Positions 8,996-18,010 of a stretch of DNA of 43,770 nt are shown one piece after another. This DNA is from a virus. Numbering within the stretch: position 1 is the stretch's first letter; every line of letters begins with the position of its first letter. The stretch is taken from the IMG/VR virus record IMGVR_UViG_3300042691_037438, positions 1 through 43,770 of that record; one strand, 5' to 3'. Made by a program: the position numbers and the translations under genes. Under the pieces are notes generated by a model. It saw only the letters and a list, made by a program, of their open reading frames with translations, was not told where the DNA came from and did not search any database.

Positions 8996-9538
8996 ATGTC
9001 TGATGAAAATTCTTTAGATTCTGTTGATTCATTAATCAATCAATTAAAGTCGATACCAAAAGCAACAAAAGAAATTAATCATGTTAATGATGAATTGACA
9101 AAAGAAAATTTAGAAGAGTTTATCTTGAAACACACAGGCAATTTAGTAAAACAAGCTTCTGAATCAGTGACCTTAGTTAGAGATTATGTAGAAGCGTCAC
9201 CCAATGCTGAAGAAGTGACTGCTTTAGCAGAATTAATTAAAGCAACATCATCTGCAGTTGAAAGTTTAAATCGCATTTTAATTACAGATAAAAAGACCAA
9301 TACAGCTATAAAAATCAAAGAAATGGATAATAAAAGCAGACAAAAAGAATTGGATGCTGTAATTGGTTTAAAAATAAGAAGTACTCGTGAGGAACTCATG
9401 AAACAACTGCTACATGCAACAGTAGTCGAAGAAGTTAAACCACAATTAAATAATTCAACTTATGATGAAGTTTGTGTAGATACTAATCCAGCGGGTGTTC
9501 TGTTGGATACCAAGCCTTGGAACCAATCTGGTGTTTGA
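8996..9538 (+). CDS. gp16: Candidate small terminase subunit (gp16-like)
   Basis: From ATG 8996 the protein has 180 residues (T4 gp16 is 164). It is mostly helical and acidic: an N-terminal SVDSLINQLKSIPKATKEIN, then a long central helical core SPNAEEVTALAELIKATSSA and VESLNRILITDKKTN, resembling the central oligomerisation helices of T4 gp16 (from memory, NADSPRHMEVFATLMGQM and NKEILKLHKDMK). It would recognise viral DNA and regulate the large terminase. Oddities: in T4 the small and large subunit genes are adjacent, but here the candidate lies over 14 kb from TerL and on the other strand, and its last 79 nt overlap the convergent peptidase gene. The alternative is an unrelated helical structural protein. 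Confidence 0.6.
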   Translation: MSDENSLDSVDSLINQLKSIPKATKEINHVNDELTKENLEEFILKHTGNLVKQASESVTLVRDYVEASPNAEEVTALAELIKATSSAVESLNRILITDKKTNTAIKIKEMDNKSRQKELDAVIGLKIRSTREELMKQLLHATVVEEVKPQLNNSTYDEVCVDTNPAGVLLDTKPWNQSGV

Positions 9539-11001
9539 TTTAATGAATTTTTTGTTTTATCTGGACCAAATGGTGTGAATGTATTACGGAATGTTCCGAA
9601 ATCTATATGTATGTGATCTCCTTCCCAACCCAGACCAGCAGCACCTTGTCTCATCCAAAATGTAACAAATCTTTTCGCATACTCACTATCTGTTTTTAAT
9701 TTAGGATTTGTATTGAATCCAAAATCTACAGCTTCACCCAATCCATGTGCTCCTCTATCGCCTTCTCTATATGCCGAAGTAATTTTTAATGTTGAAAATT
9801 CTGGTATATCTAACATTTGACACAACATCAATAATAAGCTACTATTAACCATCACAGTTCCAGATGAATTTTTTATTTTAGCTCCATTTGAATTTTGTTC
9901 TATTCGGGAAATGCATAGATTACTTACTACTGGTTTTTCATCATTTATTTTTTTAATTCCAATAGCATTAGGTGACAAATCATAGGGGGTTGATTTATGT
10001 GCATCTGGTCTTTGTAAATTTGGTTTTACAATGGTGTAATCGTCAACATAGGTACCACCGCTTACTGTCAGTGTACGAATGCTTAAATTTTTATTAATAG
10101 GTACAGCAACATTCATTTCAGGATTAAATGGATTATACCTTGCCATATAATCTGTAATTCTATAACAATCACCTAAAAATGTTCTATTATTCGACACACC
10201 ATTTGAATATGCAGCCATAGTGCTTTGAAATACACTGGGGCTGGTTGCCCCCAAATATACAGCACCAGATTTATCACTAGTTTCACCTTTTTTAGCTAAT
10301 GACTCTAAACTATGTGTAGATACAAAATTATGCAATCTCTCCCTAGATTTATCCAAGAACGCTTTCATACTAGTGTAAGCTGTTGCATGTGCTTCCAATA
10401 CTGCAGTAGGTATTTTATTGTATTTTTCTAAAGACAACGGTGATGGTGGTGGTGAATCTAAATTTTTATCTTGTGGTGGCGAATTATGAATTGAATTAGC
10501 TAAACTAAAATCATAAATTGAACCAACTCTATTTGAAAGATTTTTAAAGTAATTACATGATGATTCACACTCTTGCATTAAGGCTGCTAATCTTGATAAA
10601 AAATCACGATCATTATCAATATTTGAGTCACCAAAATCTCGGGCTGATAAACTATAATCTTTTCCTGATAAATTTTCTACTTTAGAAAATCCGCTGCCTG
10701 TTTCATTTAAAATGCGATCTCTATACAAGGGTGGTAAATTTCGTATTTTATCACGATAATAAATAATATGTTCGGTACTTAATTTGGGTGCATCCAAAAG
10801 AAAATGTTTTGTAAAAGTACGCAACGCCCCTATTGTATCTGGATCTGTATCTATTTTTTTCCAAAGATATGCTAAATTTATTTCTTCTGGAAATTCATCT
10901 ACCAAATAACATAGATTTGGAACGTTTTCACGTAAAAATTGCGGACTATCACCTATTGTAATAGTTTCTAAATATTCCGGAAATCCTGTTCGTGTAATCA
11001 T
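9460..11001 (-). CDS. Tail-associated M15-type zinc peptidase, candidate baseplate-hub lysin
   Basis: This 513-aa protein has a C-terminal domain matching zinc D,D-/L,D-peptidases of family M15 (VanX/VanY type). After ITSAYREGDRGA come His419 and Asp426 (H-x6-D), then GLGWEGDHIHIDFG with Glu460-x-x-His463, the M15 zinc and catalytic pattern. Family members cut peptide cross-links of peptidoglycan. The first 400 residues are not recognised and include a Pro-rich linker (about 170-195), probably the part that docks into the tail. It lies just after a gp27-like hub gene and close to gp53, where a T4-like phage needs a cell-wall hydrolase; T4 uses the gp5 lysozyme instead. Its 3' end overlaps the plus-strand gp16 candidate by 79 nt. 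Domain call firm; hub location inferred. Confidence 0.82.
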   Translation of the reverse strand: MITRTGFPEYLETITIGDSPQFLRENVPNLCYLVDEFPEEINLAYLWKKIDTDPDTIGALRTFTKHFLLDAPKLSTEHIIYYRDKIRNLPPLYRDRILNETGSGFSKVENLSGKDYSLSARDFGDSNIDNDRDFLSRLAALMQECESSCNYFKNLSNRVGSIYDFSLANSIHNSPPQDKNLDSPPPSPLSLEKYNKIPTAVLEAHATAYTSMKAFLDKSRERLHNFVSTHSLESLAKKGETSDKSGAVYLGATSPSVFQSTMAAYSNGVSNNRTFLGDCYRITDYMARYNPFNPEMNVAVPINKNLSIRTLTVSGGTYVDDYTIVKPNLQRPDAHKSTPYDLSPNAIGIKKINDEKPVVSNLCISRIEQNSNGAKIKNSSGTVMVNSSLLLMLCQMLDIPEFSTLKITSAYREGDRGAHGLGEAVDFGFNTNPKLKTDSEYAKRFVTFWMRQGAAGLGWEGDHIHIDFGTFRNTFTPFGPDKTKNSLNQTPDWFQGLVSNRTPAGLVSTQTSS

Positions 11002-11007
11002 AATGCT

Positions 11008-12711
11008 CTAAAAACTAAGTCCTGAACCAAAATCTATTGCGGTGCCGGGTTCTTCACTACTAGCCGACATTTCTCTGATTTTCTTGTCTAGTGCAGTACT
11101 AGACAGATCTCTTACTTTCTTTTGTGATGTTGGTGTAGGTGATATTAAATCGCTTAATTTATTTGGTTCATTAGCTTGTATATTGCCATTAATTAATGCC
11201 AAATCATCTTTATTTAGCAATCTATAGGGTTTGATTGTTTCAACTCTATTAATATACGCATTGTCAATAAAAATATGTTTCACACATGTTACTAAATGTC
11301 TGCCTAAGTGTTTCATGTCAAAATCAGTAGGTGAATTTGGATTTAATTCATTTTTTTCTTTATCAAATTTTAAAATATCAACAAAAGTAGCCGATTGTCT
11401 AGCAGCAGATCCCCTGCATTTTAATATATATGTATAATTCAAATTTAATAAATTAGCTAATTTTTTTAATTCAAATTGTGCAACTGTCATATCAGGAGAC
11501 AAACTATCTGTTCTTTGTTTCCACATATCTCTCATGTGTTGATTATTTTGTGGCAAATAAAAATTTTCCTTCAACGCATAATTATTAAATAAGCTTTCAA
11601 AAGGTTTTAAAAATTTCTCTTTGTATGTATTGATAATAGTATCAGGTGCTAGGATTTGTGTATCATATAAAAATGAACCATATGCTCTCGAATAAACTGA
11701 TATGCTTTCTTTGGCAAAAAAATCTAACACCAATGCTGCAGCTGGTGGTTCTATATAAAATTCTTGAATTGACGAATCTGAACCGTTTTTACCAAATTGT
11801 GACACTTCACTTACTCTAGATAAATGTGCATAATTAATATTAGCACCTTTTGTATAATCTACTTCAGACCCCATTTCATCATTATGTGTTGATCTGCCAA
11901 AATGCATTTCTTCATTACAAAAATTTTGATGATTTTTAAAAAGAGTCTCGTAAGAAATTAAACCAAAAGCTTTTTTTACTCTATCATATCGCAATAAACA
12001 TGGGCTATTATTATGTTTATGAAATTGTAAAATATAATTTAAAACCTTTATGTTTGGAATAGTGCCTGCTAGTGAAAGGTTGATATTTAAACTATCATTA
12101 GATTCAAATATTTCAGCAGCATTCTTATCTTTAATAAACAATTCTTCTCCCATTTCAGGATATACTGATTTTAAAATTTGTCTTATCCATTCTCCTGTAC
12201 TTTTTGAATTACCTGTATTCGTATTAAGATAAGAAAAGCCGGGCATTGCTTTTTTAATTTCACTATAATTAAAAAAAGTTTCAGATAATTTATATTCTTT
12301 AGATTCAACTAATTTTAATTTCTTGCATATAGAATTTTGATAATTAACATCAACACACTCTACTATAACAAAATCAAATTTTAATTGAAAATCTTCATTA
12401 GTTAATGGTGGTTTGGCGTTAATAGGTGTTTTCGGCGCTATAATCAAAATCAACCTATCTCTTCCATTTCCTAGATAAGAATATTCTTTATCAAAAAAAT
12501 TAATATCATTAGACAATATAATTTCTGCTGTATGAAATGGGTGATATATATTATCAGTTATTTCAATATAACGAAAAGCTTTGCCTCTTAATGGCAATGT
12601 ATTTTTATTTTCGTATGAATCATTTATGAATGTACCCAAAACAACATAATCATCACCATTATATTGGTAATCTACTCCTGTATCTGATGACATGTCTAAT
12701 GATAAACTCAT
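11008..12711 (-). CDS. Baseplate hub protein, gp27-like candidate
   Basis: The protein has 567 residues (T4 gp27 is 391). The N-terminal region has the pattern of hub/late-control-D proteins: YVVLGTFINDSYENKNTLPL, then FRYIEITDNIYHPFHTAEII and LSNDINFF, a beta-barrel-like strand order in which a motif of the type 'iEI.d.i..p...aeIil.d' is usual. Residues about 130-250 hold a charged region with GEWIRQILKSVYPEMGEEL. The C-terminal 60 residues are polar and end in GTAIDFGSGLSF. It lies between gp53 and the M15 peptidase with 3- and 6-nt gaps. Role: the central hub under the tail tube. The family assignment is by pattern and context only; another tail-hub protein is possible. Confidence 0.6.
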   Translation of the reverse strand: MSLSLDMSSDTGVDYQYNGDDYVVLGTFINDSYENKNTLPLRGKAFRYIEITDNIYHPFHTAEIILSNDINFFDKEYSYLGNGRDRLILIIAPKTPINAKPPLTNEDFQLKFDFVIVECVDVNYQNSICKKLKLVESKEYKLSETFFNYSEIKKAMPGFSYLNTNTGNSKSTGEWIRQILKSVYPEMGEELFIKDKNAAEIFESNDSLNINLSLAGTIPNIKVLNYILQFHKHNNSPCLLRYDRVKKAFGLISYETLFKNHQNFCNEEMHFGRSTHNDEMGSEVDYTKGANINYAHLSRVSEVSQFGKNGSDSSIQEFYIEPPAAALVLDFFAKESISVYSRAYGSFLYDTQILAPDTIINTYKEKFLKPFESLFNNYALKENFYLPQNNQHMRDMWKQRTDSLSPDMTVAQFELKKLANLLNLNYTYILKCRGSAARQSATFVDILKFDKEKNELNPNSPTDFDMKHLGRHLVTCVKHIFIDNAYINRVETIKPYRLLNKDDLALINGNIQANEPNKLSDLISPTPTSQKKVRDLSSTALDKKIREMSASSEEPGTAIDFGSGLSF

Positions 12712-12714
12712 TTT

Positions 12715-13065
12715 TTAAGATTTATTTTTTAAAGACGATAATATAGCATTTAAATATTGTTTTTTTATGATCTTAATGGTAGAGCCAGGCGATATCAATT
12801 TGACAGCGTTTTGCACGTTATTGCATAATAATATTAACCACCATAGATGCATGTCGCCATATATTTGATAACTTAATGTTGTTAACGGCATCGAACTTGG
12901 AACATTGTAATATTCAAATACATTTTCATCTATATTAGGAGGCATTGTTATTTTATTGCCTAAATTATAAAAATAATAAACATCATTATTATCATTTGAA
13001 TCTTTATATAGATTCAATACATTTTCAAAATATTCATCTGGGTGAGATATGGTTATTTTTTCCAT
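12715..13065 (-). CDS. gp53: Baseplate wedge subunit gp53
   Basis: A 116-aa protein (T4 gp53 is 196) containing the characteristic block PLTTLSYQIYGDMHLWWLIL followed by LCNNVQNAVKLISPGSTIKI. The YGd..lWWlIl..N pattern is shared by gp53 and related wedge proteins with a LysM-like fold. Gp53 joins neighbouring wedges. The N-terminal 35 residues include a short polar region (YKDSNDNNDVYYFY). It is 3 nt upstream of the hub gene and 11 nt downstream of the gp48-like gene. Shorter than in T4, but complete. Confidence 0.83.
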   Translation of the reverse strand: MEKITISHPDEYFENVLNLYKDSNDNNDVYYFYNLGNKITMPPNIDENVFEYYNVPSSMPLTTLSYQIYGDMHLWWLILLCNNVQNAVKLISPGSTIKIIKKQYLNAILSSLKNKS

Positions 13066-13076
13066 ATAAAATTACC

Positions 13077-14354
13077 TTATTGTGTTTTTTCCCTAGCTGC
13101 TACTGCTGCCGCATATCTCTCTTGTGCAGCTTCTTTTTCTGAAGCATTTTCTTTCATAGCTGTTTTAAATTCAGCTTCTGTGCCATACCATTTTTTTTCT
13201 GGTGTATCGGTTTCTATAGTTGTTGATGTAGTAGAAGGTGGTGGCATATAATAGTTGTTCATATTCATTTGGCCTTTGAACATATTGGCATCAAATTTTA
13301 ATAGTGATGTAAATGTTATCGATACACTATATGCTTCTGGAAAAATATCATTGTTATAATAACTTTTATTTCCTATATGCTTGACATCATACCCTGATAC
13401 ATAGCAATACGGCATAAAGACTTTTCCTGGTATTTTTACACTATATATTCTAGAGGGATCCACAGCGAGTAAACTCTTGCGGTGTGGCATATTATTAAGA
13501 CCAAATATCTTTACAAATTTCATATTTCGCTCAGTCTGATAACTATTCACCGTATTATAGAGAGGAAAATTTATTGAAACCGAAGGTTCCCCTACAGCAT
13601 TAAAATCATAATATTGAGGTGTTTGTATATACGCGCCAGGCATCATCAACGCAGGTAATTGAGAAATTGCCTTTAATGCATTTTTTGCAGCTTCACCAGC
13701 ATCAATTGCTCCGACACCAAAATCAAATTTTAAGTAATCATTTGTATCACTAAATTTATTTGCTAATGATAAAAATGTGTCATCCATATATGGAAATATA
13801 AATCTTTTACCAGTTCTCTTTACTGTATAAAGATGATTATATTTTTGTTTGAGATTAAAATCTCCTTCAAAATCCATTTCACTTTCTTGAAATAGTGATT
13901 TCATTGATTCATATTTTTTTGCCTTTTCAGATGCATCTTGTATTCCTTTTTTAATTGCGTCTGCGCCTTGATCATATATGTTAGCCCATTTATCCTTAAT
14001 AGTGCTATCTGCAAATTGTACTACAGCATTATCACCTATTGCAGCTATAGCAAATTTTAAATTTTGAATCATTGGTGATGTAATAATATCATATTCTGTC
14101 GCTATCAATCTTGGAATAAATGGTGTTATATTATTTTTATTTTCTGATATAGTCCAAAAATAATATTCTAATATATTATATTCATCAAAATTTGATACCA
14201 ACTTTGTAATTGATTTTATGTTTGTATTATTTAAATTATTCAATTGCAAAAATGATTCTGATTGTCTAGAACGTGAATCACTGGCTAGGCTTAATTTCCT
14301 ATCGCCATCAAACGAATTCTGCATTTTCACATTTAAAATTGAATTGTCTGCCAT
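13077..14354 (-). CDS. Baseplate/tube-initiation protein, gp48-like candidate
   Basis: The 425-aa protein (T4 gp48 is 364) follows the tape measure and precedes gp53. The C-terminal half contains INFPLYNTVNSYQTERNMKF, then FGLNNMPHRKSLLAVDPSRIYSV and KIPGKVFMPYCYVSGYDVKH, ending with FPEAYSVSITFTSLL. These strand patterns fit the tube-like domain shared by gp48, gp54 and gp19. In T4, gp48 and gp54 sit on the hub and start the tube. The last 45 residues are low-complexity (Pro/Thr, then an Ala/Glu/Lys helix AAQERYAAAVAAREKTQ). Residues 120-180 are a charged helical insertion. The exact T4 equivalent (48 or 54) is not settled by sequence alone. Confidence 0.58.
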   Translation of the reverse strand: MADNSILNVKMQNSFDGDRKLSLASDSRSRQSESFLQLNNLNNTNIKSITKLVSNFDEYNILEYYFWTISENKNNITPFIPRLIATEYDIITSPMIQNLKFAIAAIGDNAVVQFADSTIKDKWANIYDQGADAIKKGIQDASEKAKKYESMKSLFQESEMDFEGDFNLKQKYNHLYTVKRTGKRFIFPYMDDTFLSLANKFSDTNDYLKFDFGVGAIDAGEAAKNALKAISQLPALMMPGAYIQTPQYYDFNAVGEPSVSINFPLYNTVNSYQTERNMKFVKIFGLNNMPHRKSLLAVDPSRIYSVKIPGKVFMPYCYVSGYDVKHIGNKSYYNNDIFPEAYSVSITFTSLLKFDANMFKGQMNMNNYYMPPPSTTSTTIETDTPEKKWYGTEAEFKTAMKENASEKEAAQERYAAAVAAREKTQ

Positions 14355-14357
14355 ATA

Positions 14358-16412
14358 TTATGATTTGGTTAAATCCGTGATTATCTTCGTACTATCAATA
14401 TAATTTTTTTTTGTTAATGAATAATTATCAATCATTCTTATAGAGGTATCATTTACACTAGGAACATTAATCGTTTTCTTATTTAAATTTTGTGATATAA
14501 AATAAAGTATCTCGTTATTTTTTTCTAGTATACTGTTTTGTACAACCATCATTTCCATTTCTCTTTTCGATATATCAATTAAAACATTTGTAATTTCTTT
14601 TAATTCTGAAGTTTCTACTTTTAAAATTTGTGTTATTTGTGGTTGATTTTGTCCTGAGTTTGTTAAATTAATTGGTGCATTTAACTTGTCTGGTATAGTA
14701 TTATTATTTTTTAAATTACTATTTTCCCATAACCATCTAGGTGTAATTTTTTTGAATCCTTCTTTAAAATTTCCTTCTGCAAAATCATCTATAGCAGATA
14801 ATAAAGTGCCTACACCTGGTATGCTCAATAACATTTCTTTTAAATAATCATAAGCCTTACTCCATATAGGAGTACGTGATTTGCCTATATTTTCTCCTCT
14901 AGTTTCGGTTTCATTAAAGAAAAATGAGACCAAGTCACCTATAACGGGTATAGCTGTTGCTAAACTAATAAATCCTTCTTTCCATCTATCATTTGTGAAG
15001 TGATCTATAGCTCTTATAGTAGAGCCAATATAAGGCCAATCATATATTTTTTCTGCAATACTATTGTAAAAGCTTCCTATATATGCCCATATGCCGCGAC
15101 CCTCTCTTCTGTCTTTTATACTTTGTTCAGTTGTACCTGAAGCATCTCTCCAAGCATTCAATACACTTAATCCTATTGATATAGCAGTACCTGCTATCGG
15201 TACGTTTACTGCTAATGCCGAAGCAATTTCTATTAAACCCCCTGTAATATCACCTTTCTTAAATCTGTCATATGCAAAATAGAGAGTAATTAAAGTACCT
15301 ATTATCGGTAATTTAGATAAAAATTTTATACCACCTTTGAAAAGAGACGACATCCAACCACCGCCTTTGAAAAAATTACCCAAAGATGGTATTTTTATTT
15401 TTGATATTTTTTCATTAATACCACCAAAATTTAATGCATTGCCTAATCTAGTAAACAATCCAGAAACACTTTCAGTTATTCTAGTTACAAAATTTTTTGT
15501 ATTTTTTATAAAAGGCAACTCATTAAAAGACAGAATTTTTTTAAACAAAGTATCTATACTGCTCCTTATATTATTAAATACCGATACAAAAAAACCTTTA
15601 AGTGGAAAAATTAATTTTTCTTCTAATAGTTTATAAATTTGACTATTTTTGATAAAATCTGTCACTAGTGACATTTTTTTAATTAAATTTTCTTTTGTAG
15701 TTGTAAACCATTTAGTTAAAAAAGGTATTTTTTCTTCCAAAAATGCATATGGCCATTTTACTAGATTTAATATTTTTTCTCCTAATTCAATAAATGTCAG
15801 TTTTGAAAACGGTAATAACCTAGCTCCAAGCTTCCCCAATAAATCTAATGTACCTTGCCATGGGGCAATTTCTGCATTCATAAAATGACTCAATGCAGCC
15901 AATAACGGCAATAATTTCAATAACCCACTATAATTATTTTTGACTGGCTGATCTTCTTTTATGTTTTTAGTTTTTTGGCTTGGTAATATCTTTGTAAATA
16001 AAGAAGTACGTTGTTTACTTTCTTCCCTATCACTAATATCTTGGCGTAATTTTTTAATTTCTCTTGATACTTTTTCTGTGTGATATATTTGCATATCCAT
16101 TCTATCTAAAAATGATATACGCATATCATCAATTGATCTAGCTATGGAAGACACGTGTGTTACTCTATCATATATTTGTGCTAGTTTTTTATGATGGTTT
16201 TCCTCAGACCGCGATACATTTTTTTTAAAAGAAAAATAATTACCTAATACTGACAACCAATTCGACTTTTTGTTTTTCTCTTGATCATTCCTGTTATCAA
16301 AATTACTTGGATCACTTTGTTTTTGCAGAAAATCTTTTAAAGAATCATTAGATGATGTTAATTTAGCTAATGATTCTTGTATTTTTTGAAAAATTGATGC
16401 ATCTTCTGCCAT
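14358..16412 (-). CDS. gp29: Tail length tape measure protein, gp29-like
   Basis: The 684-aa protein (T4 gp29 is 590) has tape-measure features: a charged, helical, coiled-coil N-terminal third (DDMRISFLDRMDMQIYHTEK, KVSREIKKLRQDISDREE), a central part with hydrophobic, Gly-rich segments that could insert in membrane (about residues 175-190 and 365-430), and a helical C-terminus (IDISKREMEMMVVQNSILEK). Three imperfect repeats carry the pattern IPxxGTLI or IPVIGDLV followed by Asp/Arg-rich helices and a 'G(D/N)..(E/G)G' turn (KLPIIGTLITLYF, AIPVIGDLVSFF, SIPGVGTLLSAI). Such proteins set tail length and leave the tail at injection. It overlaps the end of the next gene by no bases (3-nt gap). 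Its ATG lies within a perfect hairpin (16409-16431) that includes a late-type box. Confidence 0.78.
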   Translation of the reverse strand: MAEDASIFQKIQESLAKLTSSNDSLKDFLQKQSDPSNFDNRNDQEKNKKSNWLSVLGNYFSFKKNVSRSEENHHKKLAQIYDRVTHVSSIARSIDDMRISFLDRMDMQIYHTEKVSREIKKLRQDISDREESKQRTSLFTKILPSQKTKNIKEDQPVKNNYSGLLKLLPLLAALSHFMNAEIAPWQGTLDLLGKLGARLLPFSKLTFIELGEKILNLVKWPYAFLEEKIPFLTKWFTTTKENLIKKMSLVTDFIKNSQIYKLLEEKLIFPLKGFFVSVFNNIRSSIDTLFKKILSFNELPFIKNTKNFVTRITESVSGLFTRLGNALNFGGINEKISKIKIPSLGNFFKGGGWMSSLFKGGIKFLSKLPIIGTLITLYFAYDRFKKGDITGGLIEIASALAVNVPIAGTAISIGLSVLNAWRDASGTTEQSIKDRREGRGIWAYIGSFYNSIAEKIYDWPYIGSTIRAIDHFTNDRWKEGFISLATAIPVIGDLVSFFFNETETRGENIGKSRTPIWSKAYDYLKEMLLSIPGVGTLLSAIDDFAEGNFKEGFKKITPRWLWENSNLKNNNTIPDKLNAPINLTNSGQNQPQITQILKVETSELKEITNVLIDISKREMEMMVVQNSILEKNNEILYFISQNLNKKTINVPSVNDTSIRMIDNYSLTKKNYIDSTKIITDLTKS

Positions 16413-16431
16413 CCTTAATATTTAAGGATGG
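16409..16431 (-). promoter_or_regulatory. Perfect hairpin overlapping the tape-measure start codon
   Basis: The 23-nt palindrome has 10-bp arms (CCATCCTTAA / TTAAGGATGG) and a 3-nt loop. The ATG of the tape measure gene is in the 3' arm of the minus-strand RNA. Read-through RNA from upstream genes would hide the start codon. Confidence 0.7.
16419..16426 (-). promoter_or_regulatory. Late promoter box (CTTAAATA variant) for the tape measure gene
   Basis: CTTAAATA lies inside the start-codon hairpin, 6 nt before ATG 16412. Two mismatches to TATAAATA. RNA started from here would lack the 5' arm of the hairpin. Confidence 0.45.
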
Positions 16432-16437
16432 ATATCA

Positions 16438-17166
16438 TTAAACGAATAGTGAAGCGTCTAGTGGTATTTTTTCTTCATCTACAGTAATATATGCTTCCTC
16501 TGCATTTCTGATATTTTTAGAGATGACATTATTCAATTTACTGACAGTTGAGGCTGGTAAACTACTGACCAAGCTTAAAGCATCATTAAAATCTAAATCA
16601 GATACATTAATTGACGTGTCATCTACAGTAATTGTATTAATAAATTTTGTTATTTCATAAAGATACATATCACCAATGACATTTGATAATTTTGCATCAT
16701 TATTTTTTTCAATATTTTCTAATAATTTTTTATTAAATTTATCGTCGGAATCTAAACAAGGAATAGATGCTGAAATTACTAATGTATTTTCTTTGCATGT
16801 AAAAACTTCGTCACAATCCATATCCATTTTCTTATTTGATAATGGTTGTATATCTATTTTTTTTCCATTTAAATCTAAAGGTTCTGCAGAAAATTTGTTT
16901 CTTAAACCAATTATAATTGGTATTCTGTCAATTATTTTATATGTGCATGGTTCTACACTATTTTCTTTTATAATTTGATTAATTACCAGGTTAAATTGAA
17001 GTGCTGATGATACATCATTATTAATTCCCGACTTTAAAATATCTTTTTGTTGTTTTAACGTTAGAGGTTTAAACTTTGTGTGCTTCTTTAAGCTGGGAAT
17101 GTATACATTAATGTAATTTTCATTATTAATTTTCTGCAATTTCGAAATTAAGTCATTAACTACCAT
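16438..17166 (-). CDS. Baseplate hub assembly protein, gp26-like candidate
   Basis: A 242-aa protein with the N-terminal pattern INVYIPSLKKHTKFKPLTLK followed by QQKDILKSG. The 'ip.l.k..kf.PLT..qqk.il' motif is what I expect for the T4 hub/base-plate family of gp26 (T4 gp26 is 208 aa). The middle has a short conserved-looking RIPIIIGLRNKFSAE, and Cys at EPCTYK, DCDEVFTCKE and IPCLD. The C-terminus is acidic. It sits directly before the tape measure gene and after another probable hub gene. In T4, gp26 is needed for hub assembly. The assignment is moderate; gp51 or an unrelated tail chaperone for the tape measure are alternatives. Confidence 0.5.
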   Translation of the reverse strand: MVVNDLISKLQKINNENYINVYIPSLKKHTKFKPLTLKQQKDILKSGINNDVSSALQFNLVINQIIKENSVEPCTYKIIDRIPIIIGLRNKFSAEPLDLNGKKIDIQPLSNKKMDMDCDEVFTCKENTLVISASIPCLDSDDKFNKKLLENIEKNNDAKLSNVIGDMYLYEITKFINTITVDDTSINVSDLDFNDALSLVSSLPASTVSKLNNVISKNIRNAEEAYITVDEEKIPLDASLFV

Positions 17167-17176
17167 GTATTATATA

Positions 17177-18010
17177 TTAAAGTGGTAATGGATATCCACT
17201 GTTCTTCTTCTTTTCTGCTTCTTCTTGTTTCTTAATTTCTTTATTTTGTAAATTTATAAACAATTTTGATTCATTAAATGTCATAGACATGAAATGATCA
17301 TATGATATATGCATTTTCGTAATTAAATTGAATTGCATTTCGTAAAAATTCATTAAATTGTCATGATAAATCAATTTTAAAAAATCAAATAATGAATTAT
17401 TGTATACATTAAGTGGCCATTCTTCAATTGAAGAATACATTTTCTTATCTAATATGGAATAATTATCTAATAAATTCTTAGTGTTTATAACATAATTTTT
17501 GATATATGTGAATATATTAGCTGGTAACATACTAGCTAGATCAATATCACGCATATGAGACATGTTAAATTCATCAATTTTTGCTATAGTGGCGTGATAT
17601 ATATCTATAGATTCATCAAAATATAAATTTTTTGGTATAGATAATTCATATTTTATATTGTCAGCATGAAAATGTTTATTTGATAAATTCAAATCAGTTA
17701 ATTTTGTTAATATATTATCTATATTAATTTTAAAATTAGTATTTTCTTGCAATAGGTCTATGTTTGAACCTAGCGAAAGCGCTCTTAATTCTAATAAGAT
17801 GTAAAATTTATCTATATTGGATAGATCTGTTGCATCGATATTTGTTAATTCTGTTATTAAAAAATTAAAATAATATTCTATATCATACGAATTATTATTC
17901 TCTAAGTATTTTAAAAGATCCAAATAATAAAAATTAGAAATTTCTCTTAACGAAATTTTTTTTTTACTAAATGGGAGATTAAAAGATATTTTAAAATTCG
18001 AATTTAACAT
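17177..18010 (-). CDS. Baseplate hub assembly protein candidate (gp26/gp51-like)
   Basis: A 277-aa, Asn- and Leu-rich soluble protein. The N-terminal third reads SLREISNFYYLDLLKYLENN and later LSNIDKFYILLELRALSLGS. The 'id.fyilleLRa.SlG' element is a pattern of T4 hub assembly proteins as I recall it. The C-terminus is helical and ends with a basic tail (EEAEKKKNSGYPLPL). Its ATG at 18010 overlaps the stop of the upstream tube-like gene. T4 gp51 (249 aa) catalyses hub assembly and is not in the virion; size and location would fit. I cannot separate gp26 and gp51 roles between this protein and its neighbour. Confidence 0.45.
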   Translation of the reverse strand: MLNSNFKISFNLPFSKKKISLREISNFYYLDLLKYLENNNSYDIEYYFNFLITELTNIDATDLSNIDKFYILLELRALSLGSNIDLLQENTNFKINIDNILTKLTDLNLSNKHFHADNIKYELSIPKNLYFDESIDIYHATIAKIDEFNMSHMRDIDLASMLPANIFTYIKNYVINTKNLLDNYSILDKKMYSSIEEWPLNVYNNSLFDFLKLIYHDNLMNFYEMQFNLITKMHISYDHFMSMTFNESKLFINLQNKEIKKQEEAEKKKNSGYPLPL

